Made by a program: the position numbers and the translations under genes
The notes under the pieces: model-generated
The model's input: only the letters and a program-made list of their open reading frames with translations
The model's database searches: none
Told to the model about the DNA's origin: nothing
Shown: one piece after another, positions 7,029-16,220 of the stretch
How positions within the stretch are numbered: position 1 is the stretch's first letter
Layout: every line of letters begins with the position of its first letter
Assembly (NCBI RefSeq): GCF_007197575.1
Contig: NZ_CP041616.1
Location: forward strand, 310,001 to 374,000
Reading direction: 5' to 3'
Length of the DNA: 64,000 nucleotides
Source of the DNA: Ornithinimicrobium ciconiae
GTDB taxonomy: Bacteria > Actinomycetota > Actinomycetes > Actinomycetales > Dermatophilaceae

Positions 7029-8545
7029 CAGCCGTCACGCAGCTCTCTCTTGAGGATCTTGCCCGAGGCGTTGCGGGGCAGATCGTCGATGAAGGTGACC
7101 TGCTTGGGCACCTTGAACGCCGCGAGCTGGCCGCGGACGTGCTCGATCAGGCCCGCCTCGTCGACGTCCGCCTTGCGCACCACGAAGGCGGCGATCGCCT
7201 CGACCCACTTCTCGTCGGGCACTCCCACCACCGCGACCTCGGCCACCGCGGGATGGGTGTAAAGGGCGTCCTCGACCTCGCGGGAGGCCACCAGGACGCC
7301 ACCGGTGTTGATCACGTCCTTGATGCGATCGACGACGAAGATGTAGCCCTCCTCGTCGACCCGGACCAGGTCCCCGGAGTGGAACCACCCGTCGGCGAAG
7401 GCCTCGGCGGTGGCCTCCTCGTTGTCCCAGTAGCCGTCACACAGCTGCGGTGACCGGTAGACGATCTCCCCGCTCTGTCCGACCGGCACCTCCTGCGCCT
7501 GGGCGTCGACCACCCGGGACTCGACGAAGAGCACCGGACGACCCGCCGAGTCGGGTCGCGTCGCATGGTCCTCGGGGCGCAGCACGCAGGTCAGCGGGGC
7601 CACCTCGGACTGGCCGAAACAGTTGTAGAAGCCGCACTCGGGCGCCTTGTCCAGCAGCCGCTTCAACACCGGGCCCGGCATGATCGACGCGCCGTAGTAG
7701 GCCTTGCGAAGGCCCGACAGGTCGCTCGCCGCAAAGTCGCCGTGATTGGCCACCGCAACCCAGAGCGTGGGAGCTGCGAAGAAGGCCCGGTGACCGTCCT
7801 GCTCGATCCGCCGCAGCACCTCGGCCGGATCCGGCACCTCCAGCACCGTGTTGGTCGCGCCGATGGCCAACCACGGCAGGAGGAAGACGTGCATCTGGGC
7901 CGAGTGATAGAGCGGCATGACATGCAGCGGGTTGTCGTCGGTGGCCAGGTCGAGCTCGACGATGCAGGACAGGTACTCGTGGACGAGCGCCCGGTGACTC
8001 ATCATGGCCCCCTTGGGCCGGGAGGTCGTGCCCGACGTGTAAAGCAGCTGCACGAGGTCGTCGTCCGCCACCTCCACGTCGACCACCGGCACCGCCCCCT
8101 CGGTCGCGACCGAGATGACCGACCCCTCGGCGTCGCGCAGGGGCACCCGGTGGGCCAGGCCGGCCAGGGTCGCCTCCGGTATGCCGGCGAGTGAGGTCTC
8201 GAGGGCGGGGTCGAGCAGCAGCGCGGTGCTCCCGGACTGCGTGAGCAGGTAGTCTAGCTCGCCGCCGAGCAGGTTGTAGTTCAGCGGGACGTGGATCAGG
8301 CCGGCTCGGGCGCACGCCAGGAACCCGATCAGGTAGGCGTCGCTGTTGCGTCCCAGCGCTGCCACGCGGTCACCGGCGGTCAGGCCGAGCCCCAGCAGGT
8401 GGGCAGCCACCCGGCTGACTGCGTCGTCGAGGTCCTGATAGCTCCAGGTCCGGTCCCCGAAGATGAGCGCAGTGCTGCCTGTGTAGCGCGCGGCGCTGCG
8501 CCGCAGGATCCCGTCAACGGTGCTGGAGCGGGTGAGCAGTGACAT
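7028..8545 (-). CDS. AMP-dependent acyl-CoA synthetase/ligase
   Basis: This 505-aa enzyme of the ANL superfamily carries the phosphate-binding loop LLYTSGTTSRPKGAMMSH (about residue 170), the motif YNCFGQSEVAPLT (about 300), the hinge GWFHSGDLVRVDEEGYIFVV and DRIKDVINTGG, and near the end the catalytic Lys region RNASGKILKREL. It activates a carboxylic acid as acyl-adenylate and transfers it to CoA. It resembles FadD-like ligases for medium or long chain or aromatic acids; the exact substrate cannot be read from sequence. It is first in a two-gene operon with the crotonase and faces a divergent regulator gene across a 227-bp region with a palindrome. Confidence 0.92.
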   Translation of the reverse strand: MSLLTRSSTVDGILRRSAARYTGSTALIFGDRTWSYQDLDDAVSRVAAHLLGLGLTAGDRVAALGRNSDAYLIGFLACARAGLIHVPLNYNLLGGELDYLLTQSGSTALLLDPALETSLAGIPEATLAGLAHRVPLRDAEGSVISVATEGAVPVVDVEVADDDLVQLLYTSGTTSRPKGAMMSHRALVHEYLSCIVELDLATDDNPLHVMPLYHSAQMHVFLLPWLAIGATNTVLEVPDPAEVLRRIEQDGHRAFFAAPTLWVAVANHGDFAASDLSGLRKAYYGASIMPGPVLKRLLDKAPECGFYNCFGQSEVAPLTCVLRPEDHATRPDSAGRPVLFVESRVVDAQAQEVPVGQSGEIVYRSPQLCDGYWDNEEATAEAFADGWFHSGDLVRVDEEGYIFVVDRIKDVINTGGVLVASREVEDALYTHPAVAEVAVVGVPDEKWVEAIAAFVVRKADVDEAGLIEHVRGQLAAFKVPKQVTFIDDLPRNASGKILKRELRDG

Positions 8546-8639
8546 GACGCCTCCTGGACTCGGGGGCCGCGTCGGCCCGACGGACCCACAGTATCGACAT
8601 GGTCAGAGCTGCGCGTCCCATGATTCTTGACAATACCTT

Positions 8640-8659
8640 GACTGTGCTGCAACACAGTC
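8640..8659. promoter_or_regulatory. 20-bp palindrome in divergent promoter region
   Basis: GACTGTG and CACAGTC flank a 6-base spacer (CTGCAA). TTGACA (8627-8632), TTGACT (8638-8643) and TTGACG (8661-8665 plus the preceding T) lie in and around it, so it could be an operator overlapping -35 boxes of the acyl-CoA ligase and the XRE-type gene. Which protein binds is unknown. Confidence 0.5.
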
Positions 8660-8772
8660 TTGACGCATTCTTTGCACCGGCGACCTAGACCCTCATGCTA
8701 CTAGTCGGTAGTCTGCATTGTTGCTCTGATTTAATCCGCACCGACCGAAGTATTCTTTCAAGGGGTCACGAC

Positions 8773-9681
8773 GTGTTGTCCGACACCGCTGAGGATCTGG
8801 CCTCGTTTGCCACCACACTGCGCGAGGCGATCGATCAGCGAGGCCTGGGGCTAGGGCGCATCGTGGCCCGCCTGGAAGAGGCAGGGACCCCGGTCAGTGC
8901 GGCGACCCTCAGCTATTGGCAGTCCGGCCGGTCGCGACCTGGCCGACGCAGTTCGCTGGACTGTGTGAGCACTCTCGAGCAGATCCTCGAGCTGGCGCCA
9001 GGTCACCTGGTCGGGCAGCTCGGGCGTCCGGCCGTCCGGGGACGCAACCCGCAACCACCGACCTGGAGCGAACTGTGGAACGAGGTGCCCGCGGTCGTCT
9101 CCGCCTTCGAGCAGATCACCAGCAGCGTCGATGACCACCTGACCAGGGTCAGCTATCACGACCGGGTGCAGGTGGGTCCAGACCACACCGAGCGGAGCAC
9201 CTGGACCCGCCAGATCATGCGCAGCGAGCGCGACGGGGTCGACCGGTTTGTGGCGATGTACGGCAACGACGACCCGCGCAGCCCCCTGCCGCAGGCGCGT
9301 GCCCTGCAACGCTGCGAGATCCTCCGGACCACGAGCGAAGCGGGCAGCGGGGTGGTCGTCGTGGAGATGATGCTCCCCCGGCCGCTGCGTCGTGGAGAGT
9401 TCGTCACGGTCGAGTACGAGTTCGTCCAGTCGGCTCCCTACCCGCCCGCCCACCGCTATGAACGGCGGCGGCGAGGAGCCAACCGACAGTACGTCCTGGA
9501 GGTGCTCTTCGACGGCCAGGAGCTGCCCGCCCGGTGTGAGCGGTACTCCCAGGTGGTGGATGGGGAGGAGGAGTCCGAGGAGCTCTATCTGGACCCCGAC
9601 CACGGGCTGCTGCTGGTCGAGCTCGACGGCCGGCCGGGTGTCGTCGGAGCCCGTTGGGACTGGCCTGAAGGCGCCGCCTGA
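8773..9681 (+). CDS. XRE-type helix-turn-helix regulator-like protein
   Basis: The protein has about 302 aa. Residues about 8-75 look like a Cro/C1-type helix-turn-helix: LREAIDQRGLGLGRIVARLE, then a recognition-helix-like TPVSAATLSYWQSGRSRPGR and an ending VSTLEQILELAPGHLVGQLG. The remaining 200 residues are an unrecognised, beta-rich domain rich in charged pairs (for example RYERRRRGANRQYVLEVLFD). I chose GTG 8773, preceded by AAGGGG, because the 26 upstream in-frame codons are poorly coding. It is divergent from the acyl-CoA ligase operon and may regulate it or itself; no partner is shown by the sequence. Confidence 0.75.
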   Translation: MLSDTAEDLASFATTLREAIDQRGLGLGRIVARLEEAGTPVSAATLSYWQSGRSRPGRRSSLDCVSTLEQILELAPGHLVGQLGRPAVRGRNPQPPTWSELWNEVPAVVSAFEQITSSVDDHLTRVSYHDRVQVGPDHTERSTWTRQIMRSERDGVDRFVAMYGNDDPRSPLPQARALQRCEILRTTSEAGSGVVVVEMMLPRPLRRGEFVTVEYEFVQSAPYPPAHRYERRRRGANRQYVLEVLFDGQELPARCERYSQVVDGEEESEELYLDPDHGLLLVELDGRPGVVGARWDWPEGAA

Positions 9682-9843
9682 GCCTGCTGCACGCTGTCCG
9701 GCGGCACCTCGTCGGGCGCCTGAATGGCGCCCTATTTGCCGACCAAAAGGGTCCTACTTCTAATTGTTAATCCTTGTGAACGTGCATTGTCTGCCGCACA
9801 GTTGGGGCACCGCGTCGACGACGAGGCGGAGAAAGAGGACATG

Positions 9844-11442
9844 ATGTCGAAATCATTCATGCGACGGGCTGGCGTGCTGGCCGCCAGTGCGATGGTGGCG
9901 CTGGTCCCCCTGGGTGCCGCGGCGGCTGGAGACTCCGGAGACCGGAGTGCCCCGCCGGACCGGGCCAGTTCTCTGGAGGGCTCGCGCTCCACAACGGCAC
10001 CCCTGATCGTGCCTGACGGGACCCCCATCAAGGACCGTTACATCGTCGTGCTGGACAAGGACGCATCCTCGGCGACCCTCGCCGCCACCCAGCGCGCCAG
10101 CACGGCCGACGGTGCCCGGGTGCTGCAGACCTATGACACCGTCCTGACCGGCTTCACGGTCGAGGCCTCGAAGCGGACCCTGGCCGACCTGCGCCAGGAC
10201 CCCAACGTGGCCTACATCGAGCAGGATGCCACCGTCTCGCTCGCCGCTTCCGGCACCGAGTCCAACGCGACCTGGGGCCTGGACCGCGTCGACCAGCGGG
10301 ACCGCCCGCTGAACGGCAGCTTCAGCTACGCCGCCAGCGGCGAGGGCGTGACGGCATACGTCCTGGACACCGGCATCCGCACAGCGCACTCCGAGTTCTC
10401 CGGCCGCGCGAGCGCGGGCTACTCCGCCATCAACGACGGGCGTGGCGCACAGGACTGCAACGGCCACGGAACGCACGTGGCCGGCACGATCGGCGGGGAG
10501 CGCTATGGCGTCGCCCAGGACGTCGATCTGGTGGCTGTGCGGGTCCTGGACTGCGCCGGCTCGGGGTCCTACTCGGGCATCATCGCCGGCATCGACTGGG
10601 TGACCGGCAACGCCTCAGGTCCCGCGGTCGCCAACATGAGCCTCGGTGGTGGCAACTCCAGCGCCCTGGATCAGGCCGTGCGCACCTCGATCAACTCGGG
10701 CGTCACCTACGTCGTGGCAGCGGGCAATGACAGCGCCAACGCGTGCAACGGGTCCCCGAACCGAGTGGCCGAGGCGCTGACGGTCGGCTCGAGCACCAGC
10801 AGCGATGCCCGGTCCTCCTTCTCCAACTACGGCAGCTGCGTCGATCTGTTTGCCCCCGGCTCGAGCATCACCTCGGCCTGGCACACCAGCAACAGCGCGA
10901 CCAACAGCATCAGCGGGACCTCGATGGCCGCGCCGCACGTCGCCGGCGCCGCCGCGCTCTATCTGGAGGACAACCCGTCCGCCTCGCCGAGCAGCGTCAA
11001 CGCCGCCGTGGTGAGCAACGCCACCCCCAACCGGCTCACCGGCATCGGGACCGGCTCGCCCAACCTGTTGCTGCACACCACCTTTGGCGCCTCGAACCCG
11101 GGCCCGGATCCCGACCCGGACCCCGCACCCGGCTGTGACCTGTCGCAGAGCGAGTCGGGCACCCTGTCCGGCTCCGGCGCCTACCGCTACCACCCCGGCA
11201 GCAGCGGCAGCTACTACAGCGGCTCCGGCACCCACGTCGGCTGCCTGTCCGGGCCGACCGGTGCTGACTTCGACCTCTACCTGGAGAAGTGGAACGGCTC
11301 CTCCTGGGTGCGGGTCGCCTCGAGCCTGAGCACCGGCTCGCAGGAGCAGGTCACCTACGCAGGCACCGCGGGCTACTACTCGTGGGCAGTGCACTCCTAC
11401 CGCGGCTCCGGCAGCTACACCTTCGCCCTCGACCGACCCTGA
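9844..11442 (+). CDS. Secreted S8 family serine protease (proteinase K/aqualysin-like)
   Basis: The 532-aa preproprotein has a signal peptide ([22 protein letters not shown] region), an I9 inhibitor propeptide ([11 protein letters not shown] to [12 protein letters not shown]) and a subtilase domain with all three catalytic blocks: Asp in AYVLDTGI, His in [13 protein letters not shown] and Ser in [18 protein letters not shown] linker of repeated Pro-Asp pairs leads to a C-terminal beta-domain ([17 protein letters not shown]) of the pre-peptidase C-terminal type, often removed after secretion. AGAGGA lies upstream of two adjacent ATG codons (9841, 9844); either may start. It is probably an extracellular protease, monocistronic, ending at a hairpin. 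Confidence 0.95.
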   Translation: MSKSFMRRAGVLAASAMVALVPLGAAAAGDSGDRSAPPDRASSLEGSRSTTAPLIVPDGTPIKDRYIVVLDKDASSATLAATQRASTADGARVLQTYDTVLTGFTVEASKRTLADLRQDPNVAYIEQDATVSLAASGTESNATWGLDRVDQRDRPLNGSFSYAASGEGVTAYVLDTGIRTAHSEFSGRASAGYSAINDGRGAQDCNGHGTHVAGTIGGERYGVAQDVDLVAVRVLDCAGSGSYSGIIAGIDWVTGNASGPAVANMSLGGGNSSALDQAVRTSINSGVTYVVAAGNDSANACNGSPNRVAEALTVGSSTSSDARSSFSNYGSCVDLFAPGSSITSAWHTSNSATNSISGTSMAAPHVAGAAALYLEDNPSASPSSVNAAVVSNATPNRLTGIGTGSPNLLLHTTFGASNPGPDPDPDPAPGCDLSQSESGTLSGSGAYRYHPGSSGSYYSGSGTHVGCLSGPTGADFDLYLEKWNGSSWVRVASSLSTGSQEQVTYAGTAGYYSWAVHSYRGSGSYTFALDRP

Positions 11443-11460
11443 CCCAACACCCGCTTGACT

Positions 11461-11495
11461 GACGGCCGGCAGCACCTCCCGAGCTGCCGGCCGTC
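11461..11495 (+). terminator. Hairpin terminator after the S8 protease
   Basis: GACGGCCGGCAGC and GCTGCCGGCCGTC form a perfect 13-bp stem with a 9-nt loop, 18 nt after the protease stop codon. It also faces the end of the convergent flavin reductase gene, so it may work both ways. Confidence 0.85.
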
Positions 11496-11542
11496 ACCCT
11501 GCGCTCGGACATCCTGCCGTCGGACATCCTGCACCCGACCGC

Positions 11543-12172
11543 TCAGGTCGGCAGGACGTCCTCCGGGCGGGGCCGACGCACGGAGTGGATCTGCCCGAGA
11601 GTGCCCCACTCGTGCCCGCCCAACCGGCTCAGTGGGTCGAGGGCTCGGGCGTCCACGCGGCCCGCGCGCAGCACCTGCTCCTGCACGGTGATCGCCTGCA
11701 CGAGGCCCAGGACCACGACGCTGTCACCGACCGGCACGGTCGAGTGCAGGCAGCACTCGACCGACGCGGGGGATCCTGCGACGCGCAGCGGACGCACGGT
11801 CCTGCTCGCCTCCATCGCGATCCCGAGCAGGGCCGCCTCATCGACGGAGGCCGCCACCTCGGCGCTCGTCCCGTTGCACTGCTCAAGCTGGGCAGCCGTC
11901 ACGATGTTGACGACAAACTCGCCGGTGGCGAGCACGTTGGCCAGCGTGTCCTTGTGCCCCACGGACGTGAACGAGACCACCTGCGGGACCGCGGAGGCCA
12001 CCGAGAAGAACGAGTGCGGCGCGAGATTGCCGACCCCGTCCGCACCGAGTGTGGAGACCCACGCGATCGGTCGCGGAAGCACCACCGAGGTCAGCAATTG
12101 ATAGGCGTTGACTCCCTCGTCACCGGGTCGAAAGACCGCCCGCGGCGTCGACCTGGCTGGCCCGTCCGGCAT
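11543..12172 (-). CDS. Flavin reductase family protein
   Basis: This 209-aa FMN-binding split-barrel protein has the N-terminal pattern LLTSVVLPRPIAWVST and NLAPHSFFSVASAVPQVVSF, followed by KDTLANVLATGEFVVNIV and later SRLGGHEWGTLGQIH. This is the single-domain type that usually reduces flavin with NAD(P)H for a partner monooxygenase or acts as an FMN-dependent oxidoreductase; no monooxygenase is nearby. It starts 5 nt after the NYN gene stop with no visible Shine-Dalgarno sequence, so translational coupling is likely. It is last in the reverse-strand run that begins with the ATP-grasp gene. Confidence 0.9.
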   Translation of the reverse strand: MPDGPARSTPRAVFRPGDEGVNAYQLLTSVVLPRPIAWVSTLGADGVGNLAPHSFFSVASAVPQVVSFTSVGHKDTLANVLATGEFVVNIVTAAQLEQCNGTSAEVAASVDEAALLGIAMEASRTVRPLRVAGSPASVECCLHSTVPVGDSVVVLGLVQAITVQEQVLRAGRVDARALDPLSRLGGHEWGTLGQIHSVRRPRPEDVLPT

Positions 12173-12177
12173 ACGGT

Positions 12178-12744
12178 CTAGAGGAACTGGGTCGGGTCGA
12201 AGTCGTCGATCGGGATGATCCGGATGCGCGGCAGCGGCGAGGTGAAGGCCCGCACGTCGTGCTCCAGGTCATAGGCCTCCAGACCCTGCTCCAGCAGGCG
12301 GTTGAACCCACCGTTGCGGAACTCGGCGAAGGCGACGACGGCCACCCGGCGGTCGGTCCCGAGCAGCGGCTCGAGATCTTCGAGGAAGTCACCGTCGTGG
12401 CTGACGAGCATCACGTCGCCGTCGCGGTCGGCCATCGCCTGCAGGGTGCGCTGGATCGCGATGTCCACGATCTTTTCGTCCGCCGGACCGGACAGCGGCA
12501 CCGGCAGATAGCCGAGGGCCTTCAGCGCCTGGATGAAGGACATCGGCATGCCCGAGGAGGCGTTGAGGAAGAACAGGCCGCGCGGTGAGCCTCCCCATGT
12601 CTCGCGGGTGAACTGCATCAGCCGGTCCCAGCGCGGCCGCTCGTGCGGCTCCGGTCGGCGGTTGAGGATCGAGGTGCCGAGGGTGGCGTCGATGTTCTCA
12701 CCGTCCACCAGCAGGTATGACGTGGGCTGGGTGTGGTCGTCCAC
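12178..12744 (-). CDS. NYN domain (PIN-like) protein
   Basis: The protein has about 188 aa and is a compact NYN/LabA-like domain. Acidic positions expected for a metal-dependent PIN-like fold are visible: LLVDGENIDATL near the N-terminus, ADEKIVDIAIQRTL in the middle and VMLVSHDGDFLEDLEPLL after it. Such proteins are presumed RNases or RNA-binding proteins. GTG 12744 is the likely start because GGAGGTAAG lies directly upstream; a longer TTG start would place that ribosome binding site inside the gene. It lies 21 nt after the esterase gene and 5 nt before the flavin reductase. The RNA target is unknown. Confidence 0.85.
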   Translation of the reverse strand: MDDHTQPTSYLLVDGENIDATLGTSILNRRPEPHERPRWDRLMQFTRETWGGSPRGLFFLNASSGMPMSFIQALKALGYLPVPLSGPADEKIVDIAIQRTLQAMADRDGDVMLVSHDGDFLEDLEPLLGTDRRVAVVAFAEFRNGGFNRLLEQGLEAYDLEHDVRAFTSPLPRIRIIPIDDFDPTQFL

Positions 12745-12765
12745 CCTTACCTCCAAAGGTCGTGC

Positions 12766-13950
12766 CTATTCATAGACAAATTTCTGAGGTCCCGGAAAGG
12801 TCCAGGACAATCCGTCGCGGAGCCGGTCGCGCCAGTTCTCCCAACTGTGCCCGTCCCGCGCCTCGACGTATCGCACAGTACTCCCCGTGCTCTCCCACAC
12901 CGGCACCATGGAGCGGTTCGGCACGATGAGTGGCTCATAGACGCCACAGGAGACGAAGAGCCGGTCGGCGACCTTGCGCGGCCGGGAGCGATAGCGGTTC
13001 ATGAACTTGACGACCGGGTCAAAGGCCGGACCGCCGCCGTGGTCGTCCCCGATGTCGGTGAAGACGAAGGAACCCGACTGCAGCAGAAGGGATCCGAACA
13101 TGGCCTGGTTGCGGTAGGCCGTGCTCATCGAGGCCACGGCACCAAAGCTGGCCCCCATCAGGGCGCGTCCCTGCCGGCGGCGCATGATGGGGTAGTGCTC
13201 CTCGAGGTGCGGGATCAGCTCGGTCACCAGGTGGCGGGCGTGGGGGGCGTAGTTCGGGTACTCACGCATCCGGTCGCCGGGGTTGGAGAAGACGACGATC
13301 GTCTCGGCCATGTCCAGGCGGTGGATCAGGTTGTCGAGCACCGTCTTCATGGAGGAGTAGTTGAGGTAGTCATCGCCGTCGTGCACGATCAGCAGCGGAT
13401 ACCGGGTGCTCCGGCGGAACCTGGCGGGCAGATAGACCCGGCTGTGGGTCTCGCGGCGCAGGGCCTTGGACGTCAGCGGCAGGTCGAGCAGCTCCCCGGG
13501 GCGCGCCTGCGGGTCGTGCTGGGTCCACTCCGGGGTGACATAGCCGACCGCCTGGCACACCGACGACGAGCCGACCGGACTGTGCGCGACCAGAGGGTTG
13601 AGGGGGTCGTTGCCCTGCACCGTGTGATCGCCCCGGCGCAGCTGCAGCTGATACTCCACCCGGGAGCCGTAGGGCAGCTCGATGATGACGTACCAGAGGC
13701 TGGTCCCGGCGATGCGCCGCAGTGGCACCCGCTGCGACTGGTTGACGATGCGGTGCAGCAGGTGCACCTCGTCGGCCTCGCCGCGGAACAAGAAGGTGCA
13801 CTTGGACCCCTCCACGATCGGCACCTGCCGGTCATGGAGGAAGGCGTCGACCGTGCTCTCGTCGTGGTGCGCGAGCCGCCGGAACTCGTTGATCGCCAAC
13901 GTGCCCCGGGTGGTGCCGCGCAACGGCTGACTGGGCAGGGAGATGCTCAT
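12766..13950 (-). CDS. Esterase family alpha/beta hydrolase (enterochelin esterase-like)
   Basis: This 394-aa protein has an N-terminal beta-sandwich resembling the early-set domain of Fes-type esterases (FRGEADEVHLLHRIV, LPYGSRVEYQLQL). The catalytic domain carries the nucleophile elbow GASFGAVAS near residue 265, an HDGDDYLNY oxyanion region and the catalytic His in DGHSWENWR near the end. It lacks a signal peptide, so it acts in the cytoplasm. Its ATG overlaps the stop of the upstream S51-like gene by 4 nt, so the ATP-grasp, S51-like and esterase genes form one coupled cassette. There is no siderophore gene nearby; the substrate may be a product of the ATP-grasp enzyme (inference). Confidence 0.85.
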   Translation of the reverse strand: MSISLPSQPLRGTTRGTLAINEFRRLAHHDESTVDAFLHDRQVPIVEGSKCTFLFRGEADEVHLLHRIVNQSQRVPLRRIAGTSLWYVIIELPYGSRVEYQLQLRRGDHTVQGNDPLNPLVAHSPVGSSSVCQAVGYVTPEWTQHDPQARPGELLDLPLTSKALRRETHSRVYLPARFRRSTRYPLLIVHDGDDYLNYSSMKTVLDNLIHRLDMAETIVVFSNPGDRMREYPNYAPHARHLVTELIPHLEEHYPIMRRRQGRALMGASFGAVASMSTAYRNQAMFGSLLLQSGSFVFTDIGDDHGGGPAFDPVVKFMNRYRSRPRKVADRLFVSCGVYEPLIVPNRSMVPVWESTGSTVRYVEARDGHSWENWRDRLRDGLSWTFPGPQKFVYE

Positions 13951-14909
13951 CGGAGGTGCTCCATGGTCGTGATGGTGCCGTCGTTGTCCAACACCCGGGC
14001 ATCATCGGGCAGGTCACCACCAGCAGGTATGTCGACCCGCGCGCGCTCATCCAGCAACAGGCACGCCGCGGGCGAGAAACGCCGGGCCAGCACCCCCATC
14101 CGGACCTGATCGGCGACGTCGAGACGCTCACGCGCAGCCGGGAAGGCCACCGTGTCGTGGACCAGCCCCAGGCCGGTGGTGAACAGCTCGCTGACGGAGG
14201 GACCGTGGGCCGCCCGGTCGTGGAAGAGCACGACCCGGTCGGTCAGCGCCATGGCTCCGGCCCCCCACGCCACGATCGGGACGCGCAGCTGGGGTGCGAT
14301 GTTGAACAGGTGCAGGGCGCCGATCAGCACCCCGACGTGGCCACCGGGGATCAGCACGACGTCGGTGCCGTTGAGGTCGGAGCTGATCAGCTGGCGCTGC
14401 AGCTGGACCGGGCGACGCTCGTGCGGGGGCCACTTCGCCCAGAAGCCCGCGTGGATCTCGCTGACCCGGTCCAGATGGCGCTGGTCGATGTCACGCATGA
14501 TCTGCTCGGCGTCCGCCAGAGCGACTTCCTGCGCCGCTGCCGACCGCGGGGCACGCGTGCGCATCGTCACCAGGGCGTCGATGACGTGGTCCAGAGCGAT
14601 GAGATAGAGGTCCTGCATCTCCTCCAGCAACACCCGGCGCTTGCGGTCCGCAGCGGCAAACTCAGGATCGGCGTCCCAGACCTCCTGCATCCGGTGCCAC
14701 AGCCGCAGGTTGACGGCATCGCCCGAGGTCAGGGTCACGAGCAGCTCGTCCTCGGGCTCTCGCTCGCGCCAGCCGGCGTTGATGATCGCCGCTCGGGCGT
14801 CGGCCAGTCCCAGGGACTGGAGCACCTTGTCGACCCGCGGCTTGCGCTGCGGCCCCAGCAGGGTGACCGAGGCGACGTGGTTGGAGTGCGGACGTTGCTC
14901 AGCCGGCAT
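13947..14909 (-). CDS. Class I glutamine amidotransferase-like (peptidase S51-type) protein, nucleophile missing
   Basis: The protein has about 320 aa. The central part VVLIPGGHVGVLIGALHLFN and IVAWGAGAMALTDRVVLFHD follows the peptidase E/cyanophycinase layout, in which the second motif is normally W-S-A-G-A with Ser as nucleophile. Here it reads W-G-A-G-A: Ser is replaced by Gly. Either catalysis is lost or the protein has another role, such as binding. Residues 60-180 add a helical region rich in charged residues. The start MPAEQRPH lies within the 3' end of the ATP-grasp gene (11-nt overlap); its stop overlaps the esterase start. It belongs to a three-gene cassette seen in actinobacteria (from general knowledge) with no assigned function. 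Confidence 0.75.
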   Translation of the reverse strand: MPAEQRPHSNHVASVTLLGPQRKPRVDKVLQSLGLADARAAIINAGWREREPEDELLVTLTSGDAVNLRLWHRMQEVWDADPEFAAADRKRRVLLEEMQDLYLIALDHVIDALVTMRTRAPRSAAAQEVALADAEQIMRDIDQRHLDRVSEIHAGFWAKWPPHERRPVQLQRQLISSDLNGTDVVLIPGGHVGVLIGALHLFNIAPQLRVPIVAWGAGAMALTDRVVLFHDRAAHGPSVSELFTTGLGLVHDTVAFPAARERLDVADQVRMGVLARRFSPAACLLLDERARVDIPAGGDLPDDARVLDNDGTITTMEHLR

Positions 14910-16119
14910 GGACCTGGACGGCTTCGCCCACACTGGTCATCATCGAGCGCAGCACGTCATAGTCGGGGTGCCGCAGCCGGATGTAGGCATTGGCCATGTA
15001 GCCCGCCTCGATCGGCTGGGTTGGTGTGCCGGCACCCGGCAGGTGCGCGTCGACGATCCACCGGCCCAGGCGGTTCTCCACGTCCTCCAGGCCGCTGTAG
15101 CCGGTGATCACCCCGTCCCGGTCGGGTCGCAGGGCGATGATGCCGGCGGAGTGGCTGCGGCTGGGGTGCTGGAAGACCTGGCCGTGCACGATCGCATCGG
15201 CCCAGACGCGGTAGGTGTCGACGTCGTTGCCGGCGGAGTAGAGGTCGTAGCACCCGACGCCGGGTGGGCGTGCGCCGATCTCGCTGAACTTCAGCCCCTT
15301 GGGGCCGTGGAACCACTCCATGTGGGTGGCGGACGTGCCGATGCCCAGGGCGGAGATCACCTTCTGGCCCATGGCGCGGATCTCGTCATAGAGCCCCCCG
15401 CCGTCGATCCGGTTGGTGGAGATATAGACCGGGGAGATCCAGCGGGTGCGCATCGCCTCGAGCACGTTCGGATAGTAGTGGCACGCGAAGTCCACACCGA
15501 CCTGACCGTTGATGCTGATGGTGTCGTAAAACCCCTCGTGTCCCTCGACGAACTCCTCGACGGCGATCGAGCTGGTGCCGGGACCGAACCGGGCCAGCGC
15601 CGACTCCATCTCCGAGGCGTCCGTCACCTTGCTGGTGCCCGCCGCTCCGGCACCGTCGCGCGGCTTGAGGATCAGGGGATAGCCCACCCGCTCGGCGAAG
15701 GCCCGGACCTCGTCGAGGGACGAGGCGGCCGTCGAGGCCGCGGTGGGCACCCCGACCTGACGCAGGGCCTCCTTCATGGACGGCTTGTCGCGGCACAGCC
15801 AGGTGGTGTGGACCGAGGTGCCGGGGATGCCGGTGGCCTCACGCACGATGGCGGCCGGCATGGTGTGCGACTCGATGGTCGCCTCCATCCGGTCCACCCA
15901 GACCATGCCCTGCAGCCTGCGCACCACCTGGGTCATCGCCTCGACGTTGGTCACCGAGCCGACCTGCTCGTAGTGGCGCATCCACGACTTGAGCTCGCTG
16001 TCGAGATATTCGGCGGGTGTCTCACCGACCCCGAGGACGTTCGCGCCGGCCTCGGCTAGCGCTCTGACGAACTCGCGCTGGTTGCGTGGGAAGTGTGGCT
16101 CCACGAAGACGATGTTCAC
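14899..16119 (-). CDS. ATP-grasp domain protein
   Basis: The 406-aa protein starts at VNIVFVEPHFPRNQREFVRA, a Rossmann-like preATP-grasp region. The ATP-grasp core follows: YPLILKPRDGAGAAGTSKV (ATP-binding lysine and glycine loop, about 145), VEEFVEGHEGFYDTISINGQ and the metal-binding end LKFSEIGARPPGVGCYDLY near 290. It therefore forms an acyl-phosphate and ligates a carboxylate to an amine or thiol. GTG 16119 fits the family N-terminus; the frame extends 13 codons further without support. It leads the reverse-strand cassette with the S51-like protein and the esterase and is divergent from the urate operon. The product is unknown. Confidence 0.88.
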   Translation of the reverse strand: MNIVFVEPHFPRNQREFVRALAEAGANVLGVGETPAEYLDSELKSWMRHYEQVGSVTNVEAMTQVVRRLQGMVWVDRMEATIESHTMPAAIVREATGIPGTSVHTTWLCRDKPSMKEALRQVGVPTAASTAASSLDEVRAFAERVGYPLILKPRDGAGAAGTSKVTDASEMESALARFGPGTSSIAVEEFVEGHEGFYDTISINGQVGVDFACHYYPNVLEAMRTRWISPVYISTNRIDGGGLYDEIRAMGQKVISALGIGTSATHMEWFHGPKGLKFSEIGARPPGVGCYDLYSAGNDVDTYRVWADAIVHGQVFQHPSRSHSAGIIALRPDRDGVITGYSGLEDVENRLGRWIVDAHLPGAGTPTQPIEAGYMANAYIRLRHPDYDVLRSMMTSVGEAVQVHAG

Positions 16120-16220
16120 AGGTCGAGACTGCCACAGATGGTGCTGCCGCGTCTGCACTGCACCTGACCGGACGCAGGAATCCCGCGCCGCCGCGCGCCC
16201 GGTGGGGCTAGGGTCACGGG

